A DNA stretch of 19,830 nt from Xanthomonas translucens pv. translucens DSM 18974 (GCF_000331775.1 NZ_CAPJ01000416.1:1-19830), one strand, 5' to 3'; positions 1 to 7,268 are shown, numbered from the stretch's first letter. Numbers and translations are program-made. Notes: generated from the letters alone by a model not told the origin.

Positions 1-36
1 GCTGCAGACCCCGCGCGCGCCGCAGGTGCCGGCGCC

Positions 37-1077
37 ATGAGCGCCGTCCTGCGCCCGCCGCTGCCGCTCGCACCCATCGCGCCGTTGGATCGGCTGGGGC
101 GGCCGCTGCGCGAGCTGCGCCTGTCGGTGATCGAAGCCTGCAATTTCCGCTGCGGCTACTGCATGCCGGCCGACAAGGTGCCCGACGACTACGGCTTCGA
201 TGCGGCCTCGCGGTTGTCGTTCGAGCAGATCGAGACGCTGGTGCGCGGTTTCGTGCGCAACGGCGTCAGCAAGCTGCGCCTGACTGGCGGCGAGCCGCTG
301 CTGCGCCGCGACCTGCCCGAACTGGTGCGACGCCTGGCGCGCATTCCCGGCCTCGACGACCTGGCCATGACCACCAACGGCTCGCTGCTGGCGCGGCACG
401 CGCAGGCCCTGCGCGACGCGGGGTTGCGCCGGGTCACGGTGAGCCTGGACGCGATCGACGCGGCGACCTTCCGGCGCATGTCCGGCGACCGCGGCGAGGT
501 GGCGCAGGTGCTGGCCGGCCTCGACGCGGCCGTGGCGGCCGGGCTGGGGCCGGTGAAGATCAATTGCGTGGTCCAGCGCGGCATCAACGACGACCAGGTG
601 CTGCCGCTGCTGGCGCACTTCCGCGGCAGCGGCCACGTGCTGCGCTTCATCGAATACATGGACGTGGGCACCTGTAATGCCTGGCGCCGCGAACGGGTGG
701 TGCCGTCGGCCGAATTGCACGCGCGCATCGCCGCACGCTGGCCGTTGCGCGCGCTGGACCCGCATTACGCCGGCGAAGTCGCCGCACGCCACGCCTTCGT
801 CGATGGCGGCGGCGAGATCGGCTTCGTCAGCTCGGTCAGCGCGCCGTTCTGCGGCGATTGCCATCGCGCGCGGGTGTCGGCCGATGGCCAGCTCTACACC
901 TGCCTGTTCGCCGCCGCCGGCACGGATCTGAAGCCGGCCCTGGCCGGCGGCGAGGACGCGCTGGCCGAGCGTGTGCAGGCGCTGTGGGGCCAACGCGGCG
1001 ATCGCTACAGCGAACTGCGCGGCGATGCGCGCGCGGCGCGCGGCAAGCACGTCGAGATGTTCCTGATCGGCGGATGA
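37..1077 (+). CDS. moaA: GTP 3',8-cyclase MoaA (molybdenum cofactor biosynthesis)
   Basis: MoaA is a radical-SAM enzyme that, with MoaC, turns GTP into cyclic pyranopterin monophosphate, the first step of molybdenum cofactor synthesis in the cytosol. The 346-residue protein shows the SAM-cluster motif CNFRCGYC (Cys35, Cys39, Cys42), the LTGGEPLLR glycine motif that follows it, and a second Fe-S cluster motif near the C-terminus (Cys272, Cys275, Cys289). It ends in the conserved GG tail (MFLIGG) needed in MoaA for activity. Length is normal for the family. The start at 37 has no strong Shine-Dalgarno, and only 36 bases of upstream sequence are present. The stop overlaps the next start in an ATGA, so the genes are translationally coupled. 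Codon use is strongly G/C-ended, typical of the host chromosome. Confidence 0.97.
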   Translation: MSAVLRPPLPLAPIAPLDRLGRPLRELRLSVIEACNFRCGYCMPADKVPDDYGFDAASRLSFEQIETLVRGFVRNGVSKLRLTGGEPLLRRDLPELVRRLARIPGLDDLAMTTNGSLLARHAQALRDAGLRRVTVSLDAIDAATFRRMSGDRGEVAQVLAGLDAAVAAGLGPVKINCVVQRGINDDQVLPLLAHFRGSGHVLRFIEYMDVGTCNAWRRERVVPSAELHARIAARWPLRALDPHYAGEVAARHAFVDGGGEIGFVSSVSAPFCGDCHRARVSADGQLYTCLFAAAGTDLKPALAGGEDALAERVQALWGQRGDRYSELRGDARAARGKHVEMFLIGG

Positions 1078-1460
1078 GTGCAATGGACGAGCCGCTGAAG
1101 CACCGATTATTCGCGCTGGAGCTGGAATTGCTGGAGCCGGCGACGCGCGCCTCGGTGGCGCGGTTGTCGGCGCTGCTCGACGAGGCGTTCGTCGAATTCG
1201 GTGCGTCCGGGCGCTGCATCGACAGGCAGGCGCTGCTGCAGGCATTGCCGGCCGAAGCCGGCGTGGTCCGCTACCGCGCGTTCGATTTGCAGGCGTGGTT
1301 ACCGGCGCCGGATCTGGCGCAGCTGCGCTATCGCAGCGAGCGCCACGATGGCGCCGGCGCGCCGGTACGGCATGCGCTGCGCAGTTCGCTGTGGCGCTGC
1401 CGCGACGGCGAATGGCGCATGCTGTTCCACCAGGGCACGCCGACTCCCGGCGCCGCCTGA
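1074..1460 (+). CDS. DUF4440 (NTF2-like fold) protein inside the moa operon
   Basis: The product is 128 residues, starting at the ATG that overlaps the moaA stop by 4 nt; a second in-frame ATG lies at 1083. The sequence resembles DUF4440 proteins, small cone-shaped NTF2/SnoaL-like domains. It has an N-terminal helix pattern ([20 protein letters not shown]), a following [11 protein letters not shown] strand, and a C-terminal [20 protein letters not shown] segment, which is the conserved end of the family. No enzyme activity can be assigned. DUF4440 is not a known step of the molybdenum cofactor pathway, so its place between moaA and moaC is either hitch-hiking or an accessory role. Assignment to the family rests on sequence pattern only. 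Confidence 0.85.
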   Translation: MSAMDEPLKHRLFALELELLEPATRASVARLSALLDEAFVEFGASGRCIDRQALLQALPAEAGVVRYRAFDLQAWLPAPDLAQLRYRSERHDGAGAPVRHALRSSLWRCRDGEWRMLFHQGTPTPGAA

Positions 1461-1491
1461 GCAGGGTGCCGTGGGAGCGGCAGCGCAGCCT

Positions 1492-2007
1492 ATGAGCGAA
1501 GAAAAGGCCAACTACGCCGTCGCGGCGAGCAAGAGGCTGACCCATCTGGACCCGCAGGGGCTGCCGACGATGGTGGACGTCTCGGCCAAAGCCGTCACCG
1601 CACGCGTCGCCGTGGCCGAGTCGCGGGTGCGCTTTCCCGTGGCGGTGGCCGCGCAATTGCGCGCCGACGCGCTGCGCAGCGCCAAGGGCGGCATCGTCGA
1701 CACGGCGGTGATCGCCGGCACCATGGCGGTCAAGCGCACCCACGAACTGATCCCGTTCTGCCATCCGCTGCCGATCGACGGCTGTCGCTTCGCGATCGAC
1801 TGGGCCTCGCCGCAGGTGCTGCGCATCGAATGCACGGTGCGCACCGTGCACCGCACTGGGGTGGAGATGGAGGCGCTGACCGGCGCCAGCATCGCCGCGC
1901 TGACCGTCTACGACATGTGCAAGGCGCTGACCCACGCGATGACGATCGGCCCGGTACGGCTGCTCGGCAAGCGCGGCGGCAAGCGCGACGTCGGGAGCGC
2001 GGCATGA
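1492..2007 (+). CDS. moaC: Cyclic pyranopterin monophosphate synthase MoaC
   Basis: MoaC acts after MoaA, converting 3',8-cyclo-7,8-dihydro-GTP to cyclic pyranopterin monophosphate. The start at 1492 gives a 171-residue protein of usual family length beginning [20 protein letters not shown]. Conserved features are [12 protein letters not shown] near residue 23, the [20 protein letters not shown] block, the FCHPLPI motif (His91) and the C-terminal [11 protein letters not shown] motif with the catalytic-region lysine (Lys144). A longer open frame exists upstream, but it overlaps the DUF4440 gene and lacks MoaC character, so 1492 is preferred. The Shine-Dalgarno is weak. The stop overlaps the moaD start by 4 nt. 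Confidence 0.97.
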   Translation: MSEEKANYAVAASKRLTHLDPQGLPTMVDVSAKAVTARVAVAESRVRFPVAVAAQLRADALRSAKGGIVDTAVIAGTMAVKRTHELIPFCHPLPIDGCRFAIDWASPQVLRIECTVRTVHRTGVEMEALTGASIAALTVYDMCKALTHAMTIGPVRLLGKRGGKRDVGSAA

Positions 2008-2249
2008 GCGTGCGCGTGACCGTGCTGTATTTCGCCAGCCTGCGCGAGGCGGCGGGGATCGAGCGCGAGCAGGTGCAGACCACCGCGGCCGACCTGCGCG
2101 CGCTGTACGCCGAACTCGACGCGCGGCATGGCCTGCGCTGGCCGTCGCAGCGTTTGCGCGTGGCCGTGGACGGCGCCTTCGTGGGCTGGGACGACGCGCT
2201 GCGCGAGGGCAGCGAAGTGGTGTTTATTCCGCCGGTCTCGGGAGGCTGA
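2004..2249 (+). CDS. moaD: Molybdopterin synthase small subunit MoaD
   Basis: MoaD is the ubiquitin-like sulfur carrier of molybdopterin synthase. Its C-terminal glycine is adenylated by MoeB and thiocarboxylated, and it then donates sulfur inside the MoaD-MoaE heterotetramer. The 81-residue product has the beta-grasp pattern ([14 protein letters not shown] at the N-terminus, FIPPVSGG at the end) and finishes exactly in the required Gly-Gly. The start overlaps the moaC stop (ATGA), and moaE begins 3 nt after the moaD stop, so the three genes are tightly coupled. Confidence 0.96.
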   Translation: MSVRVTVLYFASLREAAGIEREQVQTTAADLRALYAELDARHGLRWPSQRLRVAVDGAFVGWDDALREGSEVVFIPPVSGG

Positions 2250-2252
2250 GCG

Positions 2253-2681
2253 ATGTCCGATACGCACCGCTTCCATCTCGCCGACCACGCCCTTGACATC
2301 GCCGCGCTGCGCGCGCCGCTGGCGCATGCGCAGGCCGGCGCCTACGCCAGTTTCGAAGGCTGGGTGCGCGACCACAACGACGGCCGCGCGGTCGATGGCC
2401 TGCGCTACGAAGCCTATGCGGCACTGGCCGAGGCCGAAGGCCGGCGCATCGCCGACGAAGCCCTGGCCCGCTTCGACATCCTCGACCTGCGCTGCGTGCA
2501 TCGCATCGGCGACCTGGCGATCGGCGACCTGGCGGTCTGGGTGGGCGTGGTCGCGGCGCACCGCGACACCGCCTTCGGCGCCTGCCGCTACGTCATCGAC
2601 GAGGTCAAGGCACGGGTGCCGATCTGGAAGCACGAGCGCTACCGCGAAGGCGGCGCCGGTTGGTTGCATCCGGAGGCGTAG
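2253..2681 (+). CDS. moaE: Molybdopterin synthase catalytic subunit MoaE
   Basis: MoaE is the large catalytic subunit that uses thiocarboxylated MoaD to insert the dithiolene sulfurs into cyclic pyranopterin monophosphate. The 142-residue product is of normal length. It has the GAYASFEGWVRDHNDGR segment near the N-terminus, a LRYEAYAALAEAEG segment, and the diagnostic C-terminal VKARVPIWKHERY block with the conserved lysines. It has a GGAGG-type ribosome site overlapping the end of moaD (GGGAGGCTGAGCG before the ATG). It is the last gene of the moa operon in this window; moaB/mogA and moe genes are not present here. Confidence 0.97.
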   Translation: MSDTHRFHLADHALDIAALRAPLAHAQAGAYASFEGWVRDHNDGRAVDGLRYEAYAALAEAEGRRIADEALARFDILDLRCVHRIGDLAIGDLAVWVGVVAAHRDTAFGACRYVIDEVKARVPIWKHERYREGGAGWLHPEA

Positions 2682-2772
2682 GGCTGTGGTTGCGCCAGCA
2701 ATGGTGCCGGAGCCGAGGGCAAGCGCGCGACAGGGGCATGGATCGGCCGGTGTGGCGTTCTTCAAAGAGATG

Positions 2773-2887
2773 AGGGTGGCGACCCCGCCGGCTGACCTCG
2801 GCGCCCGCGTCGATCGATACCGTTGCTGCCTTCCGGCCCTGGCGGAGTTTTCGACCTAGCGTCGCGAGGGGCCGACGGGGCCACCAT
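2773..2887 (-). ncRNA. ffs: Signal recognition particle RNA (4.5S-type, ffs)
   Basis: On the minus strand the sequence contains the SRP helix-8 core GCCAGGGCCGGAAGGCAGCA (complement of about 2824-2843), with the symmetric loop and GGAA-type tetraloop of the Ffh-binding domain. The ends pair: GGTGGCCCC at the 5' end (about 2885 downward) with GGGGTCGCCACC at the 3' end (about 2786 down to 2775), closing one long rod of about 110 nt, typical of gammaproteobacterial small SRP RNA. It scaffolds Ffh/FtsY for co-translational membrane targeting. Exact ends are uncertain by a few bases, and I could not identify a convincing promoter immediately upstream. Confidence 0.93.
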
Positions 2888-2895
2888 AGAGACGA

Positions 2896-2918
2896 AACCG
2901 CGCCGTGGCGCGGTCTTT
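2896..2918 (-). terminator. GC-rich hairpin, probable ancestral terminator of the tRNA-Ser transcript
   Basis: ACCGCGC (2897-2903) pairs with GCGCGGT (2908-2914) around a CGTG loop. On the minus strand it is followed by TTTCGTCTC and on the plus strand by CTTTCCCTTTG, so it could work either way. Without the inserted element it would lie about 80 nt downstream of tRNA-Ser and directly upstream of ffs, so its first role was probably ending the tRNA transcript. A role ending moa operon read-through on the plus strand is the alternative. Confidence 0.5.
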
Positions 2919-2974
2919 CCCTTTGAACGCTTTCGCCAGCGGCGAAGCAATTCTGCGAGGGAAGCGCAATTTCG

Positions 2975-2996
2975 AATCTGGCGGAGAGAGGGGGAT
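2975..2996. repeat. attL: 22-bp direct repeat of the tRNA-Ser 3' end
   Basis: The 22 bases starting AATCTGGCGG and ending GAGGGGGAT are identical to 18319-18340, where they form the last 18 nt of tRNA-Ser (CCA included) plus 4 flanking bases. Beyond 2996 the match to the tRNA stops, so this is a remnant left by site-specific integration. It marks the tRNA-distal end of the element; base composition becomes more A/T-rich to its right. Confidence 0.93.
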
Positions 2997-3031
2997 ACGG
3001 ATGAATCCGCTCTAACCCCTTGATCTCAAAC

Positions 3032-3070
3032 CCGGACACGAACCGGACGATTGTCCTTGTTGGTGTCCGG
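3032..3070. repeat. Nested inverted repeat near the left end of the element
   Basis: CCGGACAC (3032-3039) is the exact complement of GTGTCCGG (3063-3070). Inside it GGAC (3045-3048) and GTCC (3053-3056) flank a 4-nt GATT centre. It lies about 35 bp inside attL. It could be a recombinase or excisionase binding site or an operator; the sequence alone does not say. The stretch 2997-3260 otherwise holds no convincing gene. Confidence 0.45.
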
Positions 3071-3260
3071 CCATTGTAGCTGTTGCAGGGGGCAGACCGC
3101 TAGGGGCAATGGAGAGCAATCTGAACAACGTCTGGCGTCTGACTTGAAGCCACAAGCATCGCAACCAGGTATGATGCTCCCCCGCTCAAATTTCCGACGG
3201 TCTTGCCGATAAGTTAGACGCACGTCCCAGGGCCGTGTCTTGCCAATGCGTCGAAATCTG

Positions 3261-3289
3261 TTTACATGGCTGTGGGATCAATTTAAATA
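3261..3289 (+). promoter_or_regulatory. Sigma70-type promoter of the Panacea-like operon
   Basis: TTTACA (3261-3266) and TAAATA (3284-3289) are separated by exactly 17 bp. Transcription would begin about 3296-3299, only a few bases before the ATG at 3301. The promoter therefore argues against a translation start farther upstream, and suggests a leaderless or nearly leaderless message, consistent with the absence of a Shine-Dalgarno. Confidence 0.55.
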
Positions 3290-3300
3290 TCATTATCCAA

Positions 3301-4026
3301 ATGCCGCCAGTTAGTCATCCAATGCAGTCCGCCATTTTGGCAGTTTTACAAGCTGCCAAAAACTCGGGCGTGCGAGGTTTGACCAAAACCGCGCTAGTGA
3401 AATATGTCTATCTTTTGGATTGCTTTTATGCTCAAGAGCATGACGGGAAGATCCAAAGCGGTTCCAACTGGTATTTGCATCACTATGGTCCGTTTGCAGT
3501 TAATCTAACGGCAGCAATTGACGAAGTTAGTGATCGAGGGCTTATTCAATCGCACTCTGGTGAGTATGGTAGTAAGGATTTTTCAATTTATTGGCTGAAT
3601 GAGTATCCACTCGGGCCAGAATTTACAACGCTTGGCCTTTCATCAAGGCTTGCATCACGCTTAACTGAATTGATTAGAAAATTTCATGGTGAGTTGCCTC
3701 GTATTCTTGATTATGTATATTTCAAGACGGAACCCATGAAGGGAGCGCATCCTGGGCAAGGGCTTGATTTCAGTTCTCTGCCCGACGCCGACATCAAACA
3801 ACAGTTGCAGCATACGCATATCAAAGATCCAGCTAAGATCATGCGACTGCTTCAACTTTCAGAAGCGATCAAGAATAAGCACGAGGCTCGTAAAATATCT
3901 GTCCGCGTTTTGGATGTTCATAAGCCAATTTATGACGCCCATTATTTCAAGGCAATGGCTGACGCTGACTTCGAAGATGAAGATGAAGATGGTATTGCTG
4001 ATATGGCGTTCACAGCAAGAATTTGA
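3301..4026 (+). CDS. Panacea-like (SocA/DUF4065-type) protein, putative antitoxin
   Basis: The 241-residue product has the pattern of the Panacea domain: an opening helix pair (MQSAILAVLQAAKNSG, residues 8-23), LTKTALVKYVYLLDCFYAQE, then a WYLHHYGPFAVNLTAAIDEV block equivalent to the family's YGP motif. The C-terminus is acidic (DADFEDEDEDG). Panacea domains are known as promiscuous antitoxin domains that neutralise unrelated toxins, and also occur in phage-associated proteins. An open frame continues upstream to a GTG at 3235, but a good promoter lies inside it, so 3301 is chosen; the ATG at 3322 is an alternative. The next gene starts 10 nt downstream and is probably its partner. Family call is from pattern, moderate confidence. 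Confidence 0.65.
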   Translation: MPPVSHPMQSAILAVLQAAKNSGVRGLTKTALVKYVYLLDCFYAQEHDGKIQSGSNWYLHHYGPFAVNLTAAIDEVSDRGLIQSHSGEYGSKDFSIYWLNEYPLGPEFTTLGLSSRLASRLTELIRKFHGELPRILDYVYFKTEPMKGAHPGQGLDFSSLPDADIKQQLQHTHIKDPAKIMRLLQLSEAIKNKHEARKISVRVLDVHKPIYDAHYFKAMADADFEDEDEDGIADMAFTARI

Positions 4027-4036
4027 GAGTAAACCA

Positions 4037-4783
4037 ATGGCATTTGGAAATGGCACGGACGTCAATGATGTAATTGGTGTTTACGACAAAAGTCGTATTC
4101 CGCTGATTGATGGAGAAGCTGAAATTGGGCAGTTTGTTCTTACAGTCACGCCAGACTTCAGCCATCCCTTGAAGATTTTCGATGCTCAACGATCTGATCA
4201 GGTAAGCCATAGCTCTGTTTCTGGTGTGATCAGAGAATTAGATGCGAGCAAAGATTTTTTGCGCAGTGATCGGCTGTCCATTCTGAAATTAAGCTTGGGA
4301 GGTTTTGAAGAGATTCTAGCTATCAAAGCAAAAGCACGACGGTGCCTAGTGCTAGCTAGGACCGATGGCATTCCTGATCAGCATCTGCCCTCGACAGATC
4401 GAGGCATAGCTCGTCCAGCTTTTCAACGCCGTGGCTACTTAGTAGCCCCTGCATACTCTGTCGCTTCTCCTGGAAACGCTCGCGCGATAACCCAGACGAT
4501 CGCAGCAAGAGCGGAGTGTATGGTCTATCCGAATTTGATCTTTCTACCTAAGAGTGGTGGAATTATTAAGGAGGATAGCGTGATAAGATTAGATCGAGCT
4601 TTCTGGACGACGCTCTCACCACCGAACGAGTTCTACAAACTCTTTCTTTCCAAGGAGCGGCTAGGGATGGTTCACTCCCAAATGCAAATTCTTCAAGGCC
4701 TAAATCCTGATGATGAGTATGTCGAGATGGTGAAACTACTTAGAGAAGAGCTAGCCCCAGCTCATGCTGCAGACTTACCTTAG
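4037..4783 (+). CDS. Unknown protein paired with the Panacea-like gene; possible toxin
   Basis: I do not recognise this 248-residue protein. The start at 4037 has a GAGAG ribosome site 6 nt upstream and leaves a 10-nt gap after the previous gene; a longer open frame upstream lies wholly inside that gene in another frame and is ignored. Visible features are an N-terminal DVNDVIGVYDKSRIPLIDG segment, a central basic patch (IKAKARRCLVLARTDG) and a C-terminal strand-rich part (MVYPNLIFLPKSGG then EDSVIRLDRAFWTTL). That last part is faintly like the end of MazF/PemK SH3-barrel toxins, but the resemblance is too weak to call. No signal peptide or membrane helix. Neighbourhood suggests a toxin or effector for the Panacea-like protein; this is inference. 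Confidence 0.6.
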   Translation: MAFGNGTDVNDVIGVYDKSRIPLIDGEAEIGQFVLTVTPDFSHPLKIFDAQRSDQVSHSSVSGVIRELDASKDFLRSDRLSILKLSLGGFEEILAIKAKARRCLVLARTDGIPDQHLPSTDRGIARPAFQRRGYLVAPAYSVASPGNARAITQTIAARAECMVYPNLIFLPKSGGIIKEDSVIRLDRAFWTTLSPPNEFYKLFLSKERLGMVHSQMQILQGLNPDDEYVEMVKLLREELAPAHAADLP

Positions 4784-4803
4784 CCACCACTAAAAGGGTT
4801 CAA

Positions 4804-5199
4804 ATGAGTAAGCCTACTCTCGATTCCATTGCTTCTGCCAAAGCCAGACTTTCCGAAGAGCTCAAAAAGCTCGAAGAGGAAGAAGCCAAGCTTATTGAAC
4901 AAGAAGCATCAAATACCTTTCAGCAGGTTTCCGATCTGTTGAGTCGCTTTGGGCAGCACTTTACCGCCAAGCAGAAAGCAGATCTTGCAGCTCAGCTCGG
5001 GGCTTCTGTTGGCCGGCCAAAGAAAGCAGCCGGCACTCGTAAGGAAGTGGCTCCCAAGTATTGGCTCCCACACACTCAGGAAACTTGGTCTGGTCGTGGT
5101 AGGACCCCACGTGCTTTTGCAGCTTACGAAGGATCAGCGGCTTATAAAGAATGGAAGGCAAAACACCCGGACGAGAAGTTCCCGAAATACCCTGGTTGA
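4804..5199 (+). CDS. H-NS family nucleoid-associated protein
   Basis: The 131-residue protein has the H-NS plan: an N-terminal charged coiled-coil oligomerisation region (about residues 8-45, rich in K/E and A), a basic linker (GRPKKAAGTRKEV, residues 70-83), and the C-terminal DNA-binding domain KYWLPHTQETWSGRGRTPRA that matches the family's YRDP..GETWSGRGR..R core. Such proteins bind A/T-rich DNA and silence foreign genes, so an element-encoded copy could quiet the element's own cargo or interfere with host H-NS-like proteins. AAAAGGG precedes the ATG. It lies 20 nt after the previous gene and may be co-transcribed with it. It ends at a strong terminator. Confidence 0.9.
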   Translation: MSKPTLDSIASAKARLSEELKKLEEEEAKLIEQEASNTFQQVSDLLSRFGQHFTAKQKADLAAQLGASVGRPKKAAGTRKEVAPKYWLPHTQETWSGRGRTPRAFAAYEGSAAYKEWKAKHPDEKFPKYPG

Positions 5200-5203
5200 C
5201 AAG

Positions 5204-5228
5204 AAGCCCCACATGCTGGGGCTTTTTT
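5204..5228 (+). terminator. Intrinsic terminator shared by the hns-like gene and the convergent recombinase
   Basis: AAGCCCCA (5204-5211) pairs with TGGGGCTT (5217-5224) around CATGC and is followed by TTTTTT (5223-5228). It begins 4 nt after the hns-like stop. The recombinase stop on the minus strand is at 5227-5229, and on that strand the stem is followed by CTTCTTGT, so it probably serves both genes. Confidence 0.85.
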
Positions 5229-6564
5229 ATTTCTTGAAATTGTTTTTTTTTGAGAAGGCTTTTGCAAATTGTCCAGGCGTGTAGGCAGGCAAGTCAATGC
5301 CTGGATTGAACTGGGAAATGGTTGCGTAGATCGCTCGAAGCTCAGGAGGGCACTCGTTCCGGTCAATGTAGGTTTGCAAGCCGGGGACAGTCACGCTGTC
5401 AGGCTTTGCCCCTTGGATGGTGTGCCCAGTGATCAATGCAATATCAGCAACGCCAATCCCATGTTTGGTCAGATTGGTGGAGAAGGTATGGCGGAAAGCA
5501 TGAACTCCAACGCCTTTTTCAAATCCCATTTCTTTTAGACGTTTGCAAAAGTCTTGGATGACCTTTTCCCCATAACCGCGATAGTAAGCGTCACCTTGAT
5601 AGAGGGTGTGGCCGGCTGCCAAGTGAGGAAATAGGCGCGGGTGCCCTGTGGCTTTGACTTCTTCCACATAGGTCAAAAATCCTGCGTCGATAAGTGGCTT
5701 TGCTAAGGGAATGACACGTATCGAAGATTTATTTTTGACCGTCTGACCCTTATTGGTCACGCGAATGGCAATGCAGCTAATCCCATCGACAGCTGCGATA
5801 TCCGCTAGTTGAAGCTGGGCGATTTCATTGGCTCGCGCTCCTGTATATAAACAAAGCTGGGGAACCCACCAACGCTCGGGTCGCTGTTTTACCCATTTTT
5901 TAAATTCCTCTGGGTTAAAAATTGCGGCAAGTTCAGCAGGCCGTAGTGGTCTGCGATTGGATTGCTTTGTGGAGGTATTGACCCGGGTATTGACACCTTT
6001 GCACGGAGAGCTTGCGATGACTTCCATATCAGCAAGTCGGTTGAAGAACGCGCAGATACGGGCCAAGTGGTTGTTATAGGTGCTTGCAGCAATTTCGACC
6101 GGTGGACGCGTTCTGCCAATGTTTAAAATTTCAGTGGCACTCAACCCCCTGAATTCCTTTTTTGCCTTAGCGTTACTTGGCCACCATCGGAAGCTATCGA
6201 GCGTGGATCGGATGTGATCTTGATTGATCTGGGCGACGGGTATATTGCCAACCGCACTTGCCAATATTGAAAGTGTGTGTGTCACGGCAATGAGGCCGCT
6301 TAATCCTTTTCGTTCCCGCTTGATGTCTTCCCTATATTTTTCAATTGCTTCTTCTAGGAGGAGCAAAGAACTGGGAGAGGCGTCGAAGGAAGACGCTGAG
6401 TTAGATTGCTGCTGCTTGCTGGCAAGTTTGTCGAGAACTTTTAGGAAATACTTTTCCGCATTGGGTCCTTCGACAGTCAGGCCTTCAAGCACGATGTTTC
6501 CCGCTATAACGCGTTTAACGGAGTATTGGAGCTTAGGGCTGTCGTCGCTGTCGATTATTTTCAT
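5227..6564 (-). CDS. Tyrosine recombinase / integrase (internal copy)
   Basis: This 445-residue protein is a site-specific tyrosine recombinase, which cuts and rejoins DNA through a phosphotyrosine. Catalytic residues are visible: Arg244 in YTGARANEIAQLQ, a lysine region KNKSSIRVIPL, His355 and Arg358 in HAFRHTF, His381 in ITGHT, and the nucleophile Tyr399 in LQTYIDR. The gap between His381 and Tyr399 is longer than usual, from an insertion. The N-terminal half (residues 80-190) has the SAM-like core-binding domain. The start has GGAAAGGTG upstream. It is convergent with the hns-like gene and is not next to either attachment site, so its DNA target is unclear; it may act at a second site, promote excision, or mark an older element. 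Confidence 0.92.
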   Translation of the reverse strand: MKIIDSDDSPKLQYSVKRVIAGNIVLEGLTVEGPNAEKYFLKVLDKLASKQQQSNSASSFDASPSSLLLLEEAIEKYREDIKRERKGLSGLIAVTHTLSILASAVGNIPVAQINQDHIRSTLDSFRWWPSNAKAKKEFRGLSATEILNIGRTRPPVEIAASTYNNHLARICAFFNRLADMEVIASSPCKGVNTRVNTSTKQSNRRPLRPAELAAIFNPEEFKKWVKQRPERWWVPQLCLYTGARANEIAQLQLADIAAVDGISCIAIRVTNKGQTVKNKSSIRVIPLAKPLIDAGFLTYVEEVKATGHPRLFPHLAAGHTLYQGDAYYRGYGEKVIQDFCKRLKEMGFEKGVGVHAFRHTFSTNLTKHGIGVADIALITGHTIQGAKPDSVTVPGLQTYIDRNECPPELRAIYATISQFNPGIDLPAYTPGQFAKAFSKKNNFKK

Positions 6565-6712
6565 GCATCACCTTTCCCGCCCAACCTAATAGCTCATCGA
6601 GTGCTGTCAATAGTGCGCAATGAATTTAATAAAGAGGCCAAATTTAGCTCGGTTTATTTTATAACCATACTGGTCCCCTTAATAGGCTGGGTGGATGTTT
6701 GAGGCATCTTTT

Positions 6713-6737
6713 ATGATTAATCATCATATTCTATGAT
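6713..6737. repeat. A/T-rich palindrome and hairpin between the recombinase and the first small gene
   Basis: ATGATTAATCAT (6713-6724) is a perfect 12-bp palindrome, overlapped by a second hairpin ATCATA (6723-6728) / TATGAT (6732-6737) with a TTC loop and TTTT after it on the plus strand. It sits between a gene end (6748) and the start of the recombinase (6564), so an operator is possible; a weak terminator is the alternative. Nothing else was identified in 6565-6747. Confidence 0.35.
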
Positions 6738-6747
6738 TTTTCCAAGC

Positions 6748-6939
6748 TTAGTGGAGCGTATCGATAGTGAGGAGTTTTCTAAGATCCTCAAAGTCGATCT
6801 GGCCTGAGATGTAGAGTTGGGTCAGTTTCTCGATCCTAGGAGTTATTTCAAAGCCGTCCGATTTGAACTCTGCCTTTACTTCCAAAATAAAGCGCTGGCG
6901 CTCGGACCCATCTTTCGTAGTAATTTCTGGTGCTGTCAT
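6748..6939 (-). CDS. Small VbhA-like antitoxin-domain protein (copy 1)
   Basis: The 63-residue product has an excellent ribosome site (AGGAGG, 7 nt before the ATG). Its C-terminal part TPRIEKLTQLYISGQIDFED (residues 33-52) resembles the short helical antitoxin domain of VbhA, which in Bartonella blocks a Fic AMP-transferase; typical members carry an xLYIxGxI..eEL pattern. No Fic protein (HPFx[DE]GNGR motif) is encoded in the window. It is clearly related to the next small gene, with the same spacing of TP..L.QLYI.G.I...L..LL. The family call is by pattern and uncertain; the existence of the gene is supported by promoter, ribosome site and paralogy. Confidence 0.65.
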   Translation of the reverse strand: MTAPEITTKDGSERQRFILEVKAEFKSDGFEITPRIEKLTQLYISGQIDFEDLRKLLTIDTLH

Positions 6940-6973
6940 TTTGATTCCTCCTGCGAATCGCCTTGTTTCAATA

Positions 6974-7001
6974 GTTATAATGCGAAATTACGGTCGGTCA
7001 A
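6974..7001 (-). promoter_or_regulatory. Promoter of VbhA-like copy 1
   Basis: On the minus strand TTGACC (7001-6996) and TATAAC (6979-6974) are 16 bp apart. The bases before the -10 (TTTCGCA) match those in the promoter of copy 2. The predicted start leaves a leader of about 25 nt carrying AGGAGG. Confidence 0.65.
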
Positions 7002-7037
7002 CTATAGCCTAGTGGTTGTTTTTGTTGCGCTGTTCAA

Positions 7038-7262
7038 TTACTTTGAAATGCGGGCGTTCAAGAGCGCGCTTAACTCTTTATTGGTAATTAGGCCATCTAT
7101 ATAGAGCTGGGATAGGTGCTTTACCCGCTTGGGCGTGCGAACATTGTTGACTTTGAGGACTTTATAAGTTGTTTCTACCATTTCAGTCCGGAACGCTCGC
7201 TCTTCTTCATCAAGAAGAGGCTTGGTGAGATGATACTCAGTCGGTGTCGTTTTTTTGCTCAT
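7038..7262 (-). CDS. Small VbhA-like antitoxin-domain protein (copy 2)
   Basis: The product is 74 residues when started at the ATG at 7262; an ATG at 7289 would add 9 residues but falls inside the promoter. The N-terminus is polar (MSKKTTPTEYHLTKPLLDEE), followed by a charged helix and TPKRVKHLSQLYIDGLITNK (residues 44-63), which aligns with copy 1 residue for residue in its LxQLYIxG core. It thus looks like a diverged tandem duplicate. No Shine-Dalgarno is evident and the predicted transcription start coincides with the ATG. The function is unproven; an orphan antitoxin, or a DNA-binding or inhibitor peptide that blocks Fic enzymes of other elements, are possibilities. Confidence 0.65.
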   Translation of the reverse strand: MSKKTTPTEYHLTKPLLDEEERAFRTEMVETTYKVLKVNNVRTPKRVKHLSQLYIDGLITNKELSALLNARISK

Positions 7263-7268
7263 GTCAGA

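Noticed and set aside
1908..2765. Long open frame on the minus strand opposite moaC-moaD-moaE
   Set aside because: It is a shadow of high-GC codon use; the plus-strand genes are recognisable families and the product has no domain character.
3235..3300. GTG start giving a 22-residue longer Panacea-like protein
   Set aside because: A promoter with 17-bp spacing lies inside this extension and there is no ribosome site before the GTG.
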